A program made the translations under genes and the position numbers. Below the pieces are notes generated by a model that saw nothing but the letters and a program-made list of their open reading frames with translations, made no database searches and was not told the DNA's origin. Positions 24,045 through 26,243 of a DNA stretch of 26,243 bases are shown here, piece by piece; positions within the stretch are counted from its first letter, which is position 1, and each line of letters begins with the position of its first letter. The DNA is from JAENVT01 sp031430695. Lineage in GTDB: Bacteria; Actinomycetota; Acidimicrobiia; Acidimicrobiales; Ilumatobacteraceae. The DNA is taken from assembly GCA_031430695.1 (NCBI GenBank), contig JANPBZ010000050.1, forward strand, positions 1 through 26,243, read 5' to 3'.

Positions 24045-24050
24045 TAGCCT
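24045..24050 (+). promoter_or_regulatory. Candidate -10 element for the DUF4012 gene (TAGCCT)
   Basis: TAGCCT ends nine bases before GTG 24060 and fits the TANNNT pattern. There is no Shine-Dalgarno sequence, so a near-leaderless transcript is likely. No clear -35 is visible. Confidence 0.4.
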
Positions 24051-24059
24051 CACCCGATC

Positions 24060-26153
24060 GTGACTGAAGGGCATAGGCGGGATGTCCGCACCATCAACGC
24101 TTGGGTCGCGGGCATCGCAACCGCGGCTGGCATCGGCGCGGTGCTGGCCGGCCCGTCCCCGACCGGATCGACGATCATCGACACGTTGCTGCTCGTGGCG
24201 ACGGTCGGCCTCTGCATCTTCGCCATCGCCACGGCTCCGTGGGTTCACCACTGGCGGGGCACCATGCGCCCCGTTGTGACCGCTGGGGTGGTGGGTGTGC
24301 TGGTGCAGGTGCTGGCGAGGCTCGGCAATGTGTGGCACTTCGGAGTCAGTGCAGCGATCGGTGTCGTGCCGGTCTTGGGTCTCACCCTGGTGGCCGTCAA
24401 CCGTCGCTCGGGCCAGCGGCGGCTGCAACTGTGGTCCGCGGTCGGAGGCTTTGTGGCTGCCGGACTGTTGGCGCTACTGGGGTTTGGCGTGGCGGCCGCC
24501 GCGGCCCGTCCCAATCTCACCCAAGGCACGGATGCGGCCAAACAAGCGTTGGACTCGCTGAAGGCGGGAGACTTCGACGGAGCACAGCGCGGCTTTGAAC
24601 TCGCCGGCGCATTTCTGCGAGGCGCGGGCGAGGACCTGGATGCCCCATGGGCCCAGCCGTCGCGTCTCATCCCGGTGGTTGCTCAACATCGGCGCGCCGC
24701 GGAGGATCTCGCCCGGTCGGCAGAGTCGGTGTCGAAGACCATCGCACGCGTACTGGGCGACATCGACTTCGATCAGTTGCGCATCGTCAACGGGGCGATC
24801 GACATCGCCGCGATCACGGCTCTGCAGGATCCACTCGCCCAATTGAACGCCGCGCTGGCCGATCTCCACTCGACCGTCGACTCGGTCGACAGCCCGTGGT
24901 TGGTACAGCCGATTCGATCGCGGTTGGCGACCCTCAGCGAGCAGATCGACAAGCAGGAGGCCGAGGGCGAGCGGGCGACTGTTGCCGTGCAACGCGCGCC
25001 GGCCATGTTCGGCGCCAACGGCAAGCGGGTGTACTTCATCGCCTTCACCACCCCTGCCGAGAGCCGCGGCTTGGGTGGATTCATGGGCAACTGGGCCGAG
25101 GTGACCATGGAAGGCGGTCTCATCTCCGTGACAGGATTCGGGCGCACCGCAGATCTCGCTGTCGACGGCGACACCGAACATTGGATACGCATCACCAGCT
25201 CGCCACACTTCCCCGACGTGGCCCAGTCGATTGCCGATGGGTACCCGGCCTTCAGCGGCCACCCGGTTGATGGCGTGTTCGCGATGGACGTGTACACCGT
25301 CGCCGCGCTGATGACGCTGACGGGCCCAATCGACCTGACCTCGATTGTGCAAACGGTGTCGGCCGACAACGCCGTCAACTTCTTGCTCAGCGACCAATAC
25401 GCCGCTGTGCAAGATCGTGCCGATCGCATCGACCTGCTCGAGGAGGTGGCCCAGACGACGATCTCGCGGTTGCTCTCGTCGACGCTGCCCAATCCCCCTG
25501 ATCTGATCAAGCTGCTGAGCCCGTTCGCGAACCAGGGTCGCCTCGTCGGCTGGTCGCCGAATGCCGACGAGGAGGACCTGTTCGATCGCATGCGTATGTC
25601 GGGCAAGCTGCCGACGTTGGATGGCGGCGACGGTCTGGCGATCGTGATCAACAACGTCGGCAACAACAAGATCGACTACTACTTGACGGGTGAGGTCTCG
25701 TACACGGTCGACACCGACACCGACACCGTTTCCGGCACGGCGACGGCGACGTTGGACATCACGCTGCGCAACGGAGCCCCGCCAGGTGCGACCGAGCCAT
25801 CGATCGTGTTCGGCAACTCCGAGGGCGCGCCGCCGGGTACCAACGTGATGGAGTTGAGCGTGTACTCCGCGCTCCCAGTTGTGGCGATGACCGTGGATAC
25901 CGTGGCGCGGCCGGCCGACGCGACCTCGTCGACGGAGGAATTCGACGTCTCCACGCTGAACCTCCAGATTACCGCCGGATCGACAACGCAGATCCAAGTC
26001 CAACTCTCCGGCCCATTGGATCTCACCGATGGCTACCACCTGGTGATTCGCAACGGCGCAGCAGTGCGCCCGCTCGATATGACCCTGGTTGTCGACGAGG
26101 CAATCGCGGAAGACCTTGGTGCCGACGCGGGCCTGTACGACATCGACGCGTAG
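24060..26153 (+). CDS. DUF4012-family membrane protein
   Basis: The protein has 697 residues. Five probable membrane segments lie in the first 150 residues (about 13-31, 38-58, 70-88, 94-113, 124-148), then a large extracytoplasmic region. The part containing TPAESRGLGGFMGNWAEVTMEGG, then HPVDGVFAMDVYTVAALMTLTGPI, and later DGLAIVINNVGNNKIDYYL is the signature of DUF4012. Proteins of this family occur in actinobacterial and other bacterial polysaccharide loci, but their activity is not known to me. A helical region at about 150-320 precedes the domain. Start GTG 24060 has the TAGCCT element nine bases upstream. It is divergent from the LytR_C/kinase genes and followed by another probable glycosyltransferase. 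Confidence 0.88.
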   Translation: MTEGHRRDVRTINAWVAGIATAAGIGAVLAGPSPTGSTIIDTLLLVATVGLCIFAIATAPWVHHWRGTMRPVVTAGVVGVLVQVLARLGNVWHFGVSAAIGVVPVLGLTLVAVNRRSGQRRLQLWSAVGGFVAAGLLALLGFGVAAAAARPNLTQGTDAAKQALDSLKAGDFDGAQRGFELAGAFLRGAGEDLDAPWAQPSRLIPVVAQHRRAAEDLARSAESVSKTIARVLGDIDFDQLRIVNGAIDIAAITALQDPLAQLNAALADLHSTVDSVDSPWLVQPIRSRLATLSEQIDKQEAEGERATVAVQRAPAMFGANGKRVYFIAFTTPAESRGLGGFMGNWAEVTMEGGLISVTGFGRTADLAVDGDTEHWIRITSSPHFPDVAQSIADGYPAFSGHPVDGVFAMDVYTVAALMTLTGPIDLTSIVQTVSADNAVNFLLSDQYAAVQDRADRIDLLEEVAQTTISRLLSSTLPNPPDLIKLLSPFANQGRLVGWSPNADEEDLFDRMRMSGKLPTLDGGDGLAIVINNVGNNKIDYYLTGEVSYTVDTDTDTVSGTATATLDITLRNGAPPGATEPSIVFGNSEGAPPGTNVMELSVYSALPVVAMTVDTVARPADATSSTEEFDVSTLNLQITAGSTTQIQVQLSGPLDLTDGYHLVIRNGAAVRPLDMTLVVDEAIAEDLGADAGLYDIDA

Positions 26154-26176
26154 GTCAAGCGTGCGACGCCCCTTGG

Positions 26177-26182
26177 TAGCGT
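26177..26182 (+). promoter_or_regulatory. Candidate -10 element upstream of the partial gene at the right edge (TAGCGT)
   Basis: TAGCGT in the 66-base gap after the DUF4012 stop could drive the gene starting at 26220, giving a leader of about 30 bases that contains the GGAGG ribosome site. A weak hairpin (GACGC 26165-26169 with GCGTC 26179-26183) overlaps it. Confidence 0.25.
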
Positions 26183-26219
26183 CGTTCTGTATGTTGCATG
26201 GGGGCGGAGGCGAACTGAC

Positions 26220-26243
26220 GTGAGGGTCGTTGTCGTCCACAAC
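26220..26243 (+). CDS. Start of a further gene, probably a glycosyltransferase (first 8 codons)
   Basis: A strong ribosome site GGAGG lies nine bases before GTG 26220. The eight codons read MRVVVVHN, a beta-strand start common in GT4 glycosyltransferases of polysaccharide loci. The gene runs off the right edge, so the product call is only a guess, but the coding start itself is well supported. Confidence 0.5.

Noticed and set aside
21800..24067. A 755-codon plus-strand open frame opposite the tyrosine kinase and LytR_C-type genes
   Set aside because: It spans two well-supported genes on the other strand and their gap, has low-complexity composition and no family motif.
24474..26240. A 588-codon minus-strand open frame opposite the DUF4012 gene
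   Set aside because: Composition is typical of an antisense shadow, and the opposite strand matches DUF4012.
1..26243. tRNA, rRNA, insertion sequence or prophage
   Set aside because: No cloverleaf-like segment, rRNA sequence, transposase motif or phage structural gene was recognised by eye. A tRNAscan or rRNA profile search would settle the RNA question.

Overview
The window is GC-rich, gene-dense DNA that looks actinobacterial. GTG starts are frequent, many gene ends overlap as GTGA or ATGA, one gene encodes a mycothione reductase (mycothiol is an actinobacterial thiol), and the envelope proteins (LytR_C-type, DUF4012, fused Wzz/tyrosine kinase) fit that phylum. An Acidimicrobiia-like organism such as Ilumatobacter is my inference from general resemblance; no rRNA or other phylogenetic marker is present.

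Left part (1-8347): a truncated sugar-binding lipoprotein gene faces a divergent LacI-type regulator. The region between them carries a perfect 16-bp palindromic operator and a second, imperfect copy. A shared terminator hairpin separates the regulator from an oppositely oriented OmpR-type response regulator / histidine kinase pair. Upstream of that pair lie a secreted repeat protein with a His/Asp-rich tail and mycothione reductase. A 274-bp gap with repeated GGGCGCGA-type elements precedes a gamma-butyrobetaine-hydroxylase-like dioxygenase, which is translationally coupled to a cysteine-cluster (YkgJ/DUF3109-like) protein.

Centre (8501-21174): ten same-strand genes, almost all overlapping or a few bases apart, form one putative operon for a surface glycan. 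The order is a half-size ABC exporter, a MurG-like glycosyltransferase, a UDP-glucuronate-epimerase-like enzyme, a nucleotide-sugar dehydrogenase, two GT4 glycosyltransferases, a heparinase II/III-like protein, an APH-fold phosphotransferase, a second MurG-like glycosyltransferase and a NodB-like deacetylase. The dehydrogenase and epimerase suggest a uronic-acid sugar. The heparinase-type protein fits a uronate-containing chain, and the exporter could flip a lipid-linked glycan. The lyase-like and deacetylase-like proteins show no signal peptide, so they appear to act inside the cell. I regard this as the most interesting system here.

Right part (21156-26243): on the minus strand are a LytR_C-type anchored protein, a fused Wzz/BY-type tyrosine kinase and a histidine-phosphatase-family enzyme, whose 3' end overlaps the deacetylase gene. 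Divergent from them is a DUF4012 membrane protein. The first 8 codons of another gene, probably a glycosyltransferase, begin at the window edge, so the polysaccharide locus continues to the right. No rRNA, tRNA, CRISPR array, insertion sequence or phage gene was recognised. The only gap near 300 bases is 6326-6599.
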